Below, in pieces: positions 1 through 10,905 of a stretch of 64,000 nt of DNA. Below the pieces are notes generated by a model. It searched no databases, was not told the origin of the DNA, and worked only from the letters and a program-made list of their open reading frames with translations. The number at the start of each line of letters is the position of its first letter. Position 1 is the stretch's first letter. A program made the position numbers and the translations under genes. Source of the DNA: Marthasterias glacialis (taxonomy: Eukaryota; Echinodermata; Asteroidea; Forcipulatida; Asteriidae); contig OU452224.1 of assembly GCA_911728455.2 (NCBI GenBank), positions 682,001 to 746,000 of the forward strand, in the 5' to 3' direction.

Positions 1-173
1 AAGATATTTGGCTATAATATAGGGCCATCGCCGATTTTTCCTTTGAAAAAATATAGGTAGCATAACAACCAATGGCAGCCATTTTGAAAATTTTGAAAAA
101 AGCTTGTAATTCTACCTTCAGTTTTTTTTAAATTCAAGTCTGCGATGGTCTTATTGCCAAATATCTTTCTCAT
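1..173. repeat. Short inverted repeat at left edge
   Basis: Positions 1-31 and 142-167 are imperfect inverted copies sharing AAGATATTTGGC at the outer ends and CCATCGC at the inner ends. The element may continue left of the window, so its true ends are unknown. It is probably a small foldback element. It lies in the presumed first intron of the MIS18A-like gene. Confidence 0.5.
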
Positions 174-263
174 GATATACTGTGTGCCAAATTCCATGTT
201 TGTATCAATTTTTGGACTGCGCACAATAGGGCCCAGTCTATTGGGCAAAATTGTGCGCAATAC

Positions 264-346
264 GTTGCAAAATTAACTGGTACGCGGAACCAACCAGCCC
301 ATAGGACCAGCGCACCGCATAGCAGCATACCAGTTAATTTTGCAAC
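264..346. repeat. 19-bp perfect inverted repeat (foldback)
   Basis: Positions 264-282 and 328-346 are perfect 19-bp reverse complements (arm begins GTTGCAAAATTAACTGG), separated by 45 bases. This could form a stem-loop or mark the ends of a small non-autonomous transposon. No target duplication was established. Confidence 0.6.
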
Positions 347-672
347 TCCGGTCGCCATATTTGTTGCAATACTGTTTGAATGGAATCTGAGTTACGGTGA
401 GAATTTATCCCTTTTTAACAACTTTTAGTTTGCGGAGTGGATTTTCTGGACCCGTGCAACGCTCGATGAGAGTTGAAAGAACACATAGAGCCTAGTTTTG
501 GCGAGATCTGATTACAAAAAAGAACTGTAGCCATGTAAATGTGAAGGGCAGAAAGTTTCGAATAGGATTTTGTACATGTCACTCTATGAGGTTCGTGGAG
601 ACGATAGCGGAACGAACCTCATAGTTCTGGGAGTAAGCCATGTGGATGCAGGATGGCATGGGCAATACTCAC

Positions 673-874
673 TGTGCAAAGTTACAGTCTTCAAATCATC
701 GTTTGCACACACCCACGACATGGAATCTCCAACTATTGTGTTGCAATTCTTACACTGGAGAATCACTGGTAAATCTTCGCTTTCTTCCTCTTCATGTTCA
801 GCCTCTTCTTCATCAGCAACGTCTTCGTTGTTTTCCACACCAACCTGCGAAACTACATCACTGCGTTCCGCCAT
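673..874 (-). CDS. MIS18A: MIS18A-like kinetochore protein, first coding exon (partial gene)
   Basis: Reading leftward from the ATG at 874, the exon encodes about 67 residues. An acidic, glutamate-rich N-terminus is followed by LQCKNCNTIVGDSMSWVC. This matches the start of the Yippee-like Mis18 domain: a zinc-binding C-x2-C pair followed by the GDS-SW block. The exon ends at a GTGAGT donor (complement at 667-672) in codon phase 1. No later exon is recognisable in 1-582, so the rest of the gene should lie left of the window. Mis18-alpha is a subunit of the Mis18 complex that licenses centromeres for CENP-A deposition; that role is family knowledge. The open frame continues past the donor to 584, but that tail loses resemblance to the family. 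The gene is head to head with the MTRES1-like gene. MIS18B/OIA5 is the alternative; the N-terminal layout fits MIS18A better. Confidence 0.82.
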
Positions 875-1157
875 TTTTAAACTCCCGGTAAAACTGAACT
901 GGTAACATGATACTACATGATAAATAACCCAATGATGCCGGGTACCAGTAGGGTCAATGTGGCTACTAAACTTGCTACAAGTCGAATTCTTAATTGCCCT
1001 GCTCCAAAGTTCTACACTGCGCGCTCTTCACGGCCTTGGCGCGATGGATTTAGCTCTAGTAGAACGTCCGACTTGGATTAAGTTTATGTGGCTATGTGAA
1101 ATAGAGCAACATTGTGCACACATGTGACGATAAGACTGTTTACATCCACGAAACAGT
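875..1157. promoter_or_regulatory. Putative bidirectional promoter between MIS18A-like and MTRES1-like genes
   Basis: Only 283 bp separate the two divergent start codons (874 minus, 1158 plus), so both 5' UTRs and promoters must share this interval or overlap. I see no TATA box at a convincing place. GCGCGC-like and GCGCGATGG segments lie near 1018-1046. This is an inference from gene spacing; no transcription start is visible. Confidence 0.5.
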
Positions 1158-1780
1158 ATGTTTTCTCAAACCATGTCAAGATTTACATTATTAAAACATA
1201 GACAAATAAATGGATATTTCTTCCATGTAAGTAAACATGATATAAGAGGCACATCGTCAATTTACTGGGCAAGATCTAAGATCATGCAGTGTTGGACTGT
1301 GTCAAAGTCTACCTTCGGTGCAGCAACACATCCAGCCAGCATGGTGTTCAGAAACTTGTCTGATGTAAACCGTCACCATGGAAACGAAGATGCTGACAGG
1401 AGCACCTCAACAATATCAACAGCTTTCAGTGACATAAATATCAGATCACCATTCAATCAAACTTCAGGACAAGGACCTCTGTGCCCAAATGGATTCTCAC
1501 TGTTGATTACAAACCATCAAAGCATTCGAGGTTTTGCAACCAGAGGTAAAAAGACAAAAGGGAAGAAAGAACGGAGACAACGGGATGAATCAACAGACGA
1601 AGGTGAAAGTGATGATGATATTCTCCCTCAAGATGATATAGAGAGAGATTGGGATCCCGAGACGGATGGGAAGGTGGAGGTAGAGGAGGTTGCAGTTAAA
1701 GATTGGAAGGACATTCGTCAGTTTGTTCCATCATTGAGACTGGATGCTGTACTTGGAGCTGGGCTTGGGATCTCACGGAA
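1158..1780 (+). CDS. MTRES1: MTRES1 coding exon 1
   Basis: Contains the ATG, presequence, acidic linker and the first helix of the S4-like domain. It ends GGAA|GTACGT, leaving two bases of the junction codon. The open frame runs on into the intron to a stop at 1808, but residues after the donor do not match the family. Confidence 0.9.
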
Positions 1781-3098
1781 GTACGTAGTTGAGATGTTCC
1801 TAACCTAGTCCCAGTCCTACTCCCAGTCTTTGAGCCTCCGACATGTCCAAGGTTATGGAGGAAATCTAGTGGATTTGCCCTAGACCATTGAAATTAACAA
1901 TAATGTGTAACCAATATGAAAGAAATGATTGAGACTGCCAGTTTTGATTTTGGTGTTGTCCGAAAACAACCTTTTTTCATTTTACAAGACTTTATTGTAG
2001 GAAGCTCTTTTAAGATATAAAAGTTTTCTGTTTCAGATCATTAGAAGTACCCCCTGGTTCTTGCCCCTCCCAGCCCCTCCCAACATAAAGTCATAAATGT
2101 TTATTTTTGTTTGTGTGGCATGGGTGGCTAGTACGTAAAGTGCTTGCCACTCACCACTGTGGTCCTGGTTTGATTCCCAGCTAGGGCCATTATGTGAATA
2201 GAGTCATGCGTGGGTCTCTCCTGTACCACGGGTTTTTCTCTGGGCCCCTTGGTTTTCCCCACTCTGGAAAAATCAAACACTTTTGTTCTGTGGCTGTGCT
2301 CCGTGGTCATGTATGGGTTGATGTGGTTGGCTGCCAAAGGCGCCCTTTAACAGCTGCATTAGCAGCTGCGTCCTTCGCAATTAAGCTTCTCAGCTGCCAG
2401 TAAGGATGATTAGCCTCCTGTAATTATTTTTTTTATTTCATATAAAAACAAAGAACTACTTGGTTTTTCTTCAATGTTTGCAGGAGTGTTGAAGATGCAT
2501 TTCTCAGTATGAGACTACGGGTTAACGGAGAGAAAGTCACCAAGAAGAGCAAGCAGGTAAAAACCAACATCCTTGCATTACCATGGTAACACTGGCTCTT
2601 TGCAAAACCATAGGCTATGGCTTCGTCTGCGGCTTAGGCTCCATCAGGTACTTTGAAAATGTGCACTTTTGATATGGAACTTTAAACCGGTTGATAGAGC
2701 CAAAGCCGTAGCCCAAGCCCAACCCCACAGTTTCAAAAAGGGGCCTGTGAGTGTTTCTACTTCTGCAAGACACCGATCCATGTCAAAGTTAAATTTGAGA
2801 GGTCAGTATCCATGATACTTGGAAGCTTTCCCAAGCCTCAGATTTAGAGGTCCATTGTTTAACATATGTTTGAACTCGTTTATCTTTCCTTTTGAATTTA
2901 CAGGTCAAAGAAGGCGACATCTTGGATTTGATCTTAGAGCGAAGCACGCCCTCACAGGCTACTGATGGAGAGGCTAGGAATGAGACATCTGTAATGAGGA
3001 TACATATCCTGGAAATATCAGCAGATAAGACGGGGAAGGACAGGATACCAGTGTTTCTACGACGCTGGAAGAACCTTACACTTCCTAAGGACAAATAG
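1158..3098 (+). CDS. MTRES1: MTRES1 (C6orf203-like) mitochondrial RNA-binding protein, complete gene of three coding exons
   Basis: The coding sequence joins 1158-1780, 2484-2556 and 2904-3098, giving 296 residues. An in-frame TAA at 1131 precedes the ATG, which supports this start. The N-terminus is rich in Arg/Lys/Ser with almost no acidic residues, as expected for a mitochondrial presequence. A charged low-complexity stretch follows (KGKKERRQRDE, then an acidic run). The C-terminal third is an S4-like RNA-binding fold: VPSLRLDAVLGAGLGISRK, then LRVNGEKVTKKSKQVKEGD, then VFLRRWKNLTLPKDK at the end. These blocks match the vertebrate MTRES1 C-terminus, including the ending LRRWK-L-LPK. Known family role: binds mitochondrial RNA/ribosomes and supports mitochondrial transcription under stress. 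The first two-thirds is poorly conserved, as usual for this family. Intron 1 carries a SINE. Confidence 0.92.
2113..2430 (+). mobile_element. tRNA-derived SINE in MTRES1 intron 1
   Basis: The head at about 2118-2185 looks like a tRNA: an A-box-like segment in TGGCTAGTACGTAAAG and a B box GGTTTGATTCC at 2167-2177. A body of about 240 bp and a T-rich tail near 2430 follow. The promoter points in the same direction as MTRES1. The A box is degenerate, so the copy is probably old. Confidence 0.65.
2484..2556 (+). CDS. MTRES1: MTRES1 coding exon 2
   Basis: Preceded by a TTTGCAG acceptor and followed by a GTAAAA donor. It encodes the core of the S4-like motif (SVEDAFLSMRLRVNGEK), the part expected to contact RNA. 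It enters with one base completing a Lys codon and leaves in phase 0. Confidence 0.92.
2612..2720. repeat. Imperfect inverted repeat in MTRES1 intron 2
   Basis: A segment reading GGCTATGGCTTCG at 2613-2625 is loosely mirrored by AAGCCGTAGCCC near 2703-2714. It resembles the 46406-46561 element, which has AAGCCC-rich ends, so it may be a decayed relative. Confidence 0.4.
2904..3098 (+). CDS. MTRES1: MTRES1 coding exon 3 and stop
   Basis: The acceptor TTTACAG lies just before 2904, and the exon enters in phase 0. It encodes VKEGDILDLILE and ends with the family-typical FLRRWKNLTLPKDK before a TAG at 3096-3098. Confidence 0.93.
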   Translation, partial: VKEGDILDLILERSTPSQATDGEARNETSVMRIHILEISADKTGKDRIPVFLRRWKNLTLPKDK

Positions 3099-4146
3099 AT
3101 ATTTAACAATCAGGGTTTTGTCTCTGTTTATGAATGGTGCTTTGGGAGAAATAATCAAGTCATTTTAGGGCCTAGTCACATGAGTCAATTGACAGGCTAG
3201 CCGAACATCCGACTTCACACTTTGAGGCTCGTGAATAATACCAGATACCACCCTTTAGAGCATGTCATAATATAATACTGTGCGTGTACATTCAAACTCG
3301 CGTATGTGTAGTATCCGACTGCTAGATGGGTTTATAAGACCGATGTCAGTCTTTATCCTTGTGGATAAAGACAGGGGACCAGTCTATTTACAGGCAACCA
3401 GTTCCAGGTAATCTTCAAGAAGACTTAACATGAGGATAGGAGAAATGTCTGTCATGCTACTGAAGAGTTCCTCTTTCTTACTGTTCCAATTGGTTGCCTC
3501 CAAATTGCCCTGAAAAATTGCTTTGTGTGACAAGACCCTATGACCCAACATGATGACTAGCCCTTGTTAACTATATTGTCCTATCAACAGCTGAACTGTG
3601 TCTAATCAAGAATGGTTTTTATCCTCCTCAAAGTTGACTGTTTGTAATCTTCTCTCCAACATTTCGGCGCAGGCATTTTCGAAAAAACTAAATTCCTGTT
3701 TTCCATTAACAGTTGAGACCAATTCATAAGTGATGTACATGAGATTGCATGGGATATCTGTACCCAGCTAGTGTTCCCTTCTCTAAAGAATCCATCTCCA
3801 AGGTACAACTTGGACAAAGAAATCCTGGTGGGTTCCATTGTTTGAAGGACCCTACATGGGCCGTTGCTGCCATGCATCAGTCCATGAGCCATGGTGTCAT
3901 TCCCTTCCAAATCAAAGGCAGTACATACTGGGTTTTAATTTGGTGGGGCGGAGACTGGGGCCTTCAGTTTAGGGGTTGATGATTTGACAAATTCTTTTAA
4001 GTCCCCATGAAATATAGTTGTACAACGGTATTTAGAACAAAGCTGATGACCTGTGGAAGATAAGACCCAACTTCTCAGATTAAAATTGTGACATCACCAT
4101 ACACTCTTAGGAATGTGCGTTCTTACTGCCAAACAATACCTAGCCT
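3099..4146. other. MTRES1 3' flank, no gene seen
   Basis: This should include the MTRES1 3' UTR. I see no canonical AATAAA soon after the stop; a variant ATTAAA lies near 4079. No conserved reading frame and no clear repeat ends were recognised. Confidence 0.4.
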
Positions 4147-4339
4147 GGGCCCAATTTCATATAGCTGCTTAAGCAGAAAATATTGCTTGAAAATGTTCTG
4201 CTGAGCAAAAATGAGCAGGATACCAGTCACGCATTTTACATGTGACATGGTAGTTTGGCCGGTAACCTTATTCTGGTAAGAATAATTATGTTGTGCTTAG
4301 CTACTTGTTTTGCTCAAGCAGCTCTATGAAATTGGCCCC
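4147..4339. mobile_element. TIR element of the 'AAGCAGCTCTATGAAATTGG' family
   Basis: About 193 bp with ends that are imperfect inverted repeats of about 28 bp. The left end contains CCCAATTTCATATAGCTGC and the right end GCAGCTCTATGAAATTGG. The interior is rich in GCTTAGC/GCTAAGC-type hairpins and holds ACCAGTCAC...GTAACC. It has no coding capacity and is probably a MITE. Related copies or parts lie at 21109-21385, 29855-30050, 38470-38560, 46981-47130 and 47767-47942. Confidence 0.7.
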
Positions 4340-6084
4340 TGATGTGTGGCAGAGGGAGGTCCCCCCACCTCCAATTTCTTTGTATCTATACTCTAACACA
4401 GTCTTCCCCTCTTGTCCCCCCGCCTCTCCCCCCCCCCAAAAAAAAAAAACATCCACTAAAGAATTCCTGAGGTTCCCAGAACATAATGGAGACACATTGA
4501 GGTTGTGGGGTGGGGGGACACATTGCCACATACCGAACACCAAATGGAAAAAGACCACTTCTGCATGATTACTACTGATTAGGTTCGATCAGGAATTGAA
4601 TGAAATAAGACACCAAGTTACAAAGACTGTTTGATGAATTGTTATTTATTGAAAGAAATGTATAGATAGATACAAATATCAAATTAGAGTACAGCTTACC
4701 CCAAGATATTTCATATTAATTACATCATTTATCAAATAAACCAAAACTTATAATTTCTTCATTATTTTTTATAGACATTTTTTTCCTATAATCTAAAAAT
4801 TCCAACAGGTACATTGGATATTATTTTTCACTTATTAGTATTTTTTTATAGGGAACGAAAACTCAAATATAATTTTAAAAAATTCCTTTATTTTGAATTC
4901 AGCAGACATTATTATGTTCCCTATATCCCGTAACAATACATGAATATGAATTCTCAATACACCAAAAAAGGGACCAGACTATTTCCAAGCCTCAGTTTTG
5001 TTACAAAGATTTGAATGAAAGGGAAAGAAAGATGAACGTTGACTGATAATGGCTTACAGACCCCTTACATTATGCTTCCATAGATCAATGTAAATGCATG
5101 TGTACATGTATACATGCCCAATTTGACCATCAATCAATGAACCCCCCTTTGATAAATGGGTGCATCCCACTAAGCAGGGGTCCAATCTCATCCACGCTAA
5201 ATATTCACACATGCTCAAAAGATATTTGGAAGTTTCAGTTTTTTTAAATAAAAACACAAACATGCAGTGACATCTAAACTTGATTCTTCTTGTCTATTTG
5301 ATAAGGGTTGTCAATGGTCCTTTACGTTACACCCATCACAAATAAAAACACCACTACAAGGGTGCTCATTTCCCAAACAGAAAAGCGGCCATCTTGGAAA
5401 CGGGGGTCCTGCGCTTGTGAACAAAATGCGACAATTGTTCAGTGTCCAGCTTACCCAAACCACCAACAATTGAGAGTCAATAACCATAAGATACAATATT
5501 GGACCCTATTTCAATAATCCCAAAAAGCAATGACCCTCAACTTTGTCATTTACAGAGATTTACGGAGATTTTGGGCCTCCGTAATATTAATGAGGCTCGG
5601 TGCAGTATTTAGTAGGGTGCACCCATATGAGCTTTTGTCATATGCAAGAGTCCATTCATATGTGTCGTAGTACAAATTACAAAAACACTGGATACTTCAC
5701 AGAGGGCAGCCCCCTCCACGTACAAAACTCATTGTGCATATTATCAGCTGCACATCTTTTAGTGCTATTGTAATGTAAAATATAACATCTTAAATGTTTC
5801 TTACTGAAGTAAATAAATGTGTACATACATATGTTATCAAAGGCAACATTTTGTGTGCAATGCAATTTTCACTTTATTATTGTTTTTAGTGAGCCTCACA
5901 TTATCACAGTAACAGCAACCACAGTCTGATTTTGCATTTAAATTTAAATGACTTGCCAGCTCACACAATGTGGACAGTTATTTAATAACAAAGTATCCAA
6001 GATTTGTTTTAAAATATCAAGCATATTGATTTCAGAATATTTTCGATAGACCAAACTGTTCGTTTATAAACCAAGTCATTTCTG

Positions 6085-6660
6085 AAACCATCTCAACTCC
6101 TTAGGAGTATGCAGCCCCAGCAGCCATTTGATGAACATGAACAATAACAATAACAATATCAACCCACAGGTACCCATTTACTCATGGGTGATGAAAAGCA
6201 ATTACAAGGAAGTGTCTTGGTCAAGGACACAAGTGTCCGGACCGGGGTTTGAACCCACATACTCACGGCTCAGCCATTAGAACAAATGTCTCGGTCAAGG
6301 ATACAAGTGTCCTGACCAGGATTCAAACCCACAAACTCATGACTCAGCCTTTAGAACAAGTGCCTCAGTCCAGGACACAAGTGTCCTGACCAGGATTCAA
6401 ACCCACAAACTCATGACTCAGCCTTTAGAACAAGTGCCTCCGTAAAGGACACAAGTGTCCTGACCGGGATGCGAACCCACACACTCATGGCTTAGCCATT
6501 AGAACAAATTTCTTGGTCAAGGACACAATTGTCCTGACCAGGATTCGAACCCACACACTCATGACTCAGCCTCTAGAATAAATTTCTCGGTCAAGGACAC
6601 TAATGTCCTGACCGGGATTCGAACCCACACACTCATGGCTCAATTATTAGAACACTGGTT
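6085..6660 (-). repeat. Tandem amplification of a SINE segment, 74-bp unit
   Basis: A SINE-like piece from about 6085 runs into a tandem array. The segment TCAAGGACACAAGTGTCC recurs at 6221, 6295, 6369, 6443, 6517 and 6591, exactly 74 bp apart. On the minus strand most units contain a tRNA B-box-like GGTTCGAATCC (or GGTTTGAATCC). Copies differ by about 10-20%. A comparable unamplified SINE segment is at 30440-30660. Confidence 0.8.
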
Positions 6661-7144
6661 TGGTACACTTCAGCACTTTGCCACGACGCCAAAGCACACA
6701 GCCCATGCATAACAACCATAGCTAGGATTAATCATCAGAAAGGTGCTACAGTGTCAACACAGAACTAAATATTCAGCCAATCAAGCGATTCTGATGGCAG
6801 TGAGGGTGCTGTTTCAGTTTATGACACCATACATGCCATAAGCAAATGATCTTTACGCAAATGGCTGAAGATTAAGGTAAGGGTGAGGCGGCATAGTATC
6901 CCCTCACAAGTTTTTACATAATTTTTTTCAAAGATTTGTTAAAGATTGAAAGGGATGGGGGGGGGGGTAGAGGAGAGGCTGGTCATGTGATGCGTACAGG
7001 AAAGATGCTCATATCTTCCTGAGAATGTTTAAACTAACGTCCAAAATATCTAGTCTCATTATTCATCGACAAATTCAATCAAATTTTTGTTGGATGGATT
7101 AAAATAAGTCTTCCAATCTCTCATACAATGTTAAACATTCGGGG

Positions 7145-7251
7145 ACGCTAGGTGGCAGACACAACACGTAATTTCATTGTTCTTGGAAATAATATGGGCA
7201 TGCTATAAAAACACTGGAAATTTACCTGGTAAGTCTGCTGCCACCTAGTGT
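7145..7251. mobile_element. 107-bp MITE with 14-bp terminal inverted repeats
   Basis: The left end ACGCTAGGTGGCAG and the reverse complement of the right end ACACTAGGTGGCAG match at 13 of 14 bases. A truncated relative is at 62752-62840, sharing CACTAGGTGGCAGCAGAC and a GTAAATTTCC segment. Confidence 0.75.
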
Positions 7252-7489
7252 TTCAAAATCTCCAACTGAAACGCCACTGAGTTACTGATACACAATGTTT
7301 ATTAAATTATAAAAACCCAACCTAGGAACTCTCAAAATCAGCACAAGTTAAAGTGGTGTATGAACTTCAAATCAAAAACCACAAACTCATAACATCATCC
7401 ATTTGTTTTGTACATAAAGCAATCTTGAAATGCCAATACCCGAATGAAAAGAAAGGCAGCTTTTCCTCAACAAAAAAATACAATGAAAT

Positions 7490-7770
7490 AATTATAAAGC
7501 ACATGTACATCATTAGTAATTGTCAAAGACCAATATCTGTACTTTCTGTGACCCAACGTACACAGGAAATAAACCTGTGAAAATTTTAGCTCAATCAGTC
7601 ATCAATCAGAAAATAGTGAAGGAAAAAAAACTTAAATGTTTTTACTGTTTTCAAATACTGGGTTTTGGTCTCATGAGATCAAAACGAATGTTTTACTCAT
7701 TTCGCAAAAATTATAGCATTTCAAGCTAAAAATATATTTCAAGGGAGCTTTTCCACCAAGACCATCTTTA
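7490..7770 (+). repeat. Dispersed repeat, copy 1
   Basis: Shares an extended, gapped similarity with 33840-34090. Common blocks include the AAACCTGTGAAA region, ATCAAAAC near TTTACTCATTTC, GCATTTCA and ATTCAAGGGA. Function and ends are unknown. Confidence 0.55.
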
Positions 7771-8074
7771 CACCATGTATGTAATGTGCAAGTCGCTCAA
7801 CTTTTATATTTTCACTCTAATCAATGTTGCACACACCATTTGAAGTCAATCTATACTTAAGATTGGAAACTTCCTTCTACACTTGGTTCTTCCTTGCTCG
7901 AAACAGAGAAAGTATGGTCCTCCTTTCACTGACGTCACATGAGCCTAAAGTCTGCCCATGGTCTGCCATTTTGGGAGTCAAGTTACCTGTAAAGATATGA
8001 AGCAGGTCTCAACCAGAAATGCACACTGCACACTGGATACCTTACTCCCAAAAAGATTTAGCAGTGGCATAGGC

Positions 8075-8142
8075 GTAGGAGCCAGGGGGAGGGCAGGGGG
8101 GAGGGCAGGGGGGAGGCCAGGGGGAGGGCAGGGGGGCAGTTG
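8075..8142 (+). repeat. G-rich short tandem repeat with G-quadruplex potential
   Basis: Repeats of GGGGGAGGGCAG with runs of three to six G at short spacing. The plus strand meets the usual G4 pattern (four or more G3+ tracts with loops under 7). The same bases read as C-rich on the RSK strand. Confidence 0.75.
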
Positions 8143-8567
8143 CCCAAGTTTGGTCAAAACAGTGGACAAAATTCAGCCAGAGTGAGAAGAAAAAAACAAA
8201 AAGACTTTTTATTAGAAACTGGTACTTGTGTTTTTAACATGGATTCATGAAGATTATTCAAAATGTTTAACTTTGCTTTACTTGGGAAAATAATTTGCAG
8301 CAAGTTTTGGACCTGGAAGTATTCTTTACAAGCATTACACAAGAGCAGGTTTATACAATAGTTGGTTACAAGTTTCATATATTTGACAGAAACAATGTTT
8401 GAATATTTTCTATTCAGCTTGTCAACAATAGTTGTTACTCCACACACGAAGAGAAAGAGTCCAACTTGACAATTCTGAAACTTGTTTATTTGCTTGTTTC
8501 ACACAATTCAAAGAACCTTTCACATGGATCAGTGTCTATCCTGACAATTAGCCATTTGCAACTTATC

Positions 8568-8955
8568 CTTTGAACAATGTCTGGTACAATGACTTGATTG
8601 GTCACAAGTGAATGCTCAATTTGAATTCCTCAGACTTGATTGGTCACAAGTGAATGCTAAATTTGAATTCCTCAGACTTGATTGGTCACAAGTGAATGCT
8701 AAATTTCAATTCCTCAGACTAAATCCAGCATTGCTACATCATATGGTAAGGTGCAGGCTTTTGTATAGCAACCTCCAGATGGACAAATCCTGGTACCAAA
8801 GTGCCAACATTCATTTTGAATTGTGCATGGGTGTCTGCCATCTCTTATGTAACTACGCAAAAGCCTGCCCAGAACCATGTGACATAGCAACTGTCTCTAG
8901 TCTGAGGAAGTCAAATTTAAGCAGTTACTTGTGACAAAACAAGTTGTTGTACCGT
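8568..8955. repeat. Dispersed ~340-bp element, copy 1, with a triplicated 42-bp segment
   Basis: Homologous to 11600-11890. Ends share an inverted GGTCACAAGTGAA / GTTACTTGTGAC motif, which suggests a TIR element. In this copy the left 42 bp are tandemly triplicated, starting at 8591, 8633 and 8675. The second copy has one. The interior contains CTACGCAAAAGCC and ACCATGTGACATAGCAACT in both copies. Confidence 0.7.
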
Positions 8956-10619
8956 ACATTACTCAAAAACTAACTCGCAGATGGCTTGTTTAATTCTCAC
9001 AAAACCTTCCCAGAAACCCTCCCATATCCTCAAAAATACTCCACTCTAGAACAACTCAACACTGAAATGTTTGGACTCTCCTAAGATTGGTATGCCAGCT
9101 CCAGTGACAAGCAATTGTTATTTGGGCCTTCTGTACCATATCTTAAAAACTCAGACAACTTCATGAAGAGGGTTTTGTAGGATTTGAGACCGTCAGATTT
9201 AATCAAATAAAATATGTTCACACTTCAGCTGGGACCTAAACTTCAATCAAGTCCGTTTAGACCATGAACTAACAGAAAAGAAGCCAAACAAACAAAGATC
9301 CTTTCTAAGGATATTATAATAAAACATGAAAACCAAAAGGCAAAGGAGGGCGTGAAGAGTTGATAGAAACCAATTGTTAAACAAAGACAAATATATATAT
9401 ATTTTTGTAATATTGGAAGAAGCGTAAATTAAATAATAATCCGCTAGGAACATAATGTTAAATGAAGACTTTGTAAATATACTAAATTCAAATATCTTCT
9501 TACCATGTTTAACCTTTGAGATATTTGTTTGTTATCAAAAGCTGGTTTATAAAACCACCTGAAAGATATTAGATATTTTTAAAAGTTTTGTATATACTTT
9601 TTACTTCTCTTTCTACACTAAGCAGTTGACTCAAGGATCGACCATTAAAGTTTGGCCAGTTCCAAATTAATACCTTGGTTCGTACGACAAGGCAACCAAT
9701 TATGAACAATAACTACAATTGTTTCATAATTACATATTCTGTCGATGAAAGCTAACGCTGATACAAATGCTGAATGTTAAAGAACAGGCATGCTATTTGG
9801 CCTTTGGAAAAAGTAGGACAAAGTTATCAAGTAGATGGGCTGACTTGCATGTACATAATTATGGTATAGTCTTTAATAGACTTTTCAGGCTGTTTAATCA
9901 CAATTTTGCTGATTTTTCTGAGGCCCCAAAAATTTGAAATCGGACATAAGTAGGAAGATTATCATGCCTGTCAAGAAATAAGTGAAATCAATTACCATCA
10001 TTTTATTCATTTGTGACCAAGAACCAAAATCTTGATGGAAATATTTTCCAACATTTCTGATTTTTTTCTGAGGGGAAAACTTCACAGGGAACCAGTCAGC
10101 GACAGTAAAATGTTATGGGATTTTGGCTGGTGAACAATCTGTCTGATTAACTTGCCTATATTTAGAGTCATTTTTTTCCTTATTCCCCCAGCCCACCTCC
10201 ACACAACATGCTATAAGGAATTTTATTAAACAACAAAATATATTTGTATAATTATTATTATTATTTATGTAGTAAATAATAAATGTTAAAATCTATCTTT
10301 TAAGGGTATTACAAGTAAGGCAAACAGTATCGACAACAAATCCTTGGAATGAAAATAACTGAATATTGATTTTTTTTTTCCGAGGTATGACCATACCTGA
10401 TGTCTGTTACCCAACATCACATGGTCATCATGTTATGCTTATCACATGATAGTCACATGACTTTCATCTGTACATCGGAAGTGCATGTATTTTTTTACAT
10501 GACACATCAAGCAGAAACACTAGTCATCAATCCATGGTTCCCCCAATTGAGGATTATTTCTAACCTTATTGGGAACAAGGTTCAAATCAGGGTAGAAGTA
10601 TATCCCAATTGGGATAGTT

Positions 10620-10905
10620 AGATTGCAATTGGCACCCATGATTGGGACAATTAATACCCACATTGGGTAAAGAGGATTCCCATTAGGGTAACACAATAAC
10701 CCAATTGGAGTAGTTGCTTTATTGTCACCCATGATGGGGGACTGTTAATACCCTATTTGGGTAAAGAGGATTCCCATTTGGGTAACACAATAACCCAATT
10801 GGAGTAGTTACTTTACTGTCACCCATGATGGGACCGTAAATACCCTCATTGGGTGAAGAGGGTTTAATCTGGGTAACACAAAGTCCCCATTGGGGGAGTT
10901 TTGGT
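10620..10905. repeat. ~93-bp tandem repeat built of ACCCAATTGG-type palindromes
   Basis: Three units begin with CACCCATGAT at about 10633, 10726 and 10820. Each is full of near-palindromic blocks such as CCCAATTGG and CATTGGGTAA. A relative with the same CACATTGGGTGAAGAG core lies at 61990-62330. Confidence 0.75.

Noticed and set aside
12-260. 82-codon minus frame as a second MIS18A exon
   Set aside because: No similarity to the rest of the Mis18 domain (the second C-x2-C is lacking) and it overlaps an inverted repeat.
570-905. 111-codon plus frame at left edge
   Set aside because: Antisense shadow of the MIS18A-like exon, whose minus-strand translation matches a known domain.
2128-2403. 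Short frames in MTRES1 intron 1
   Set aside because: They fall within the SINE and have no family resemblance.
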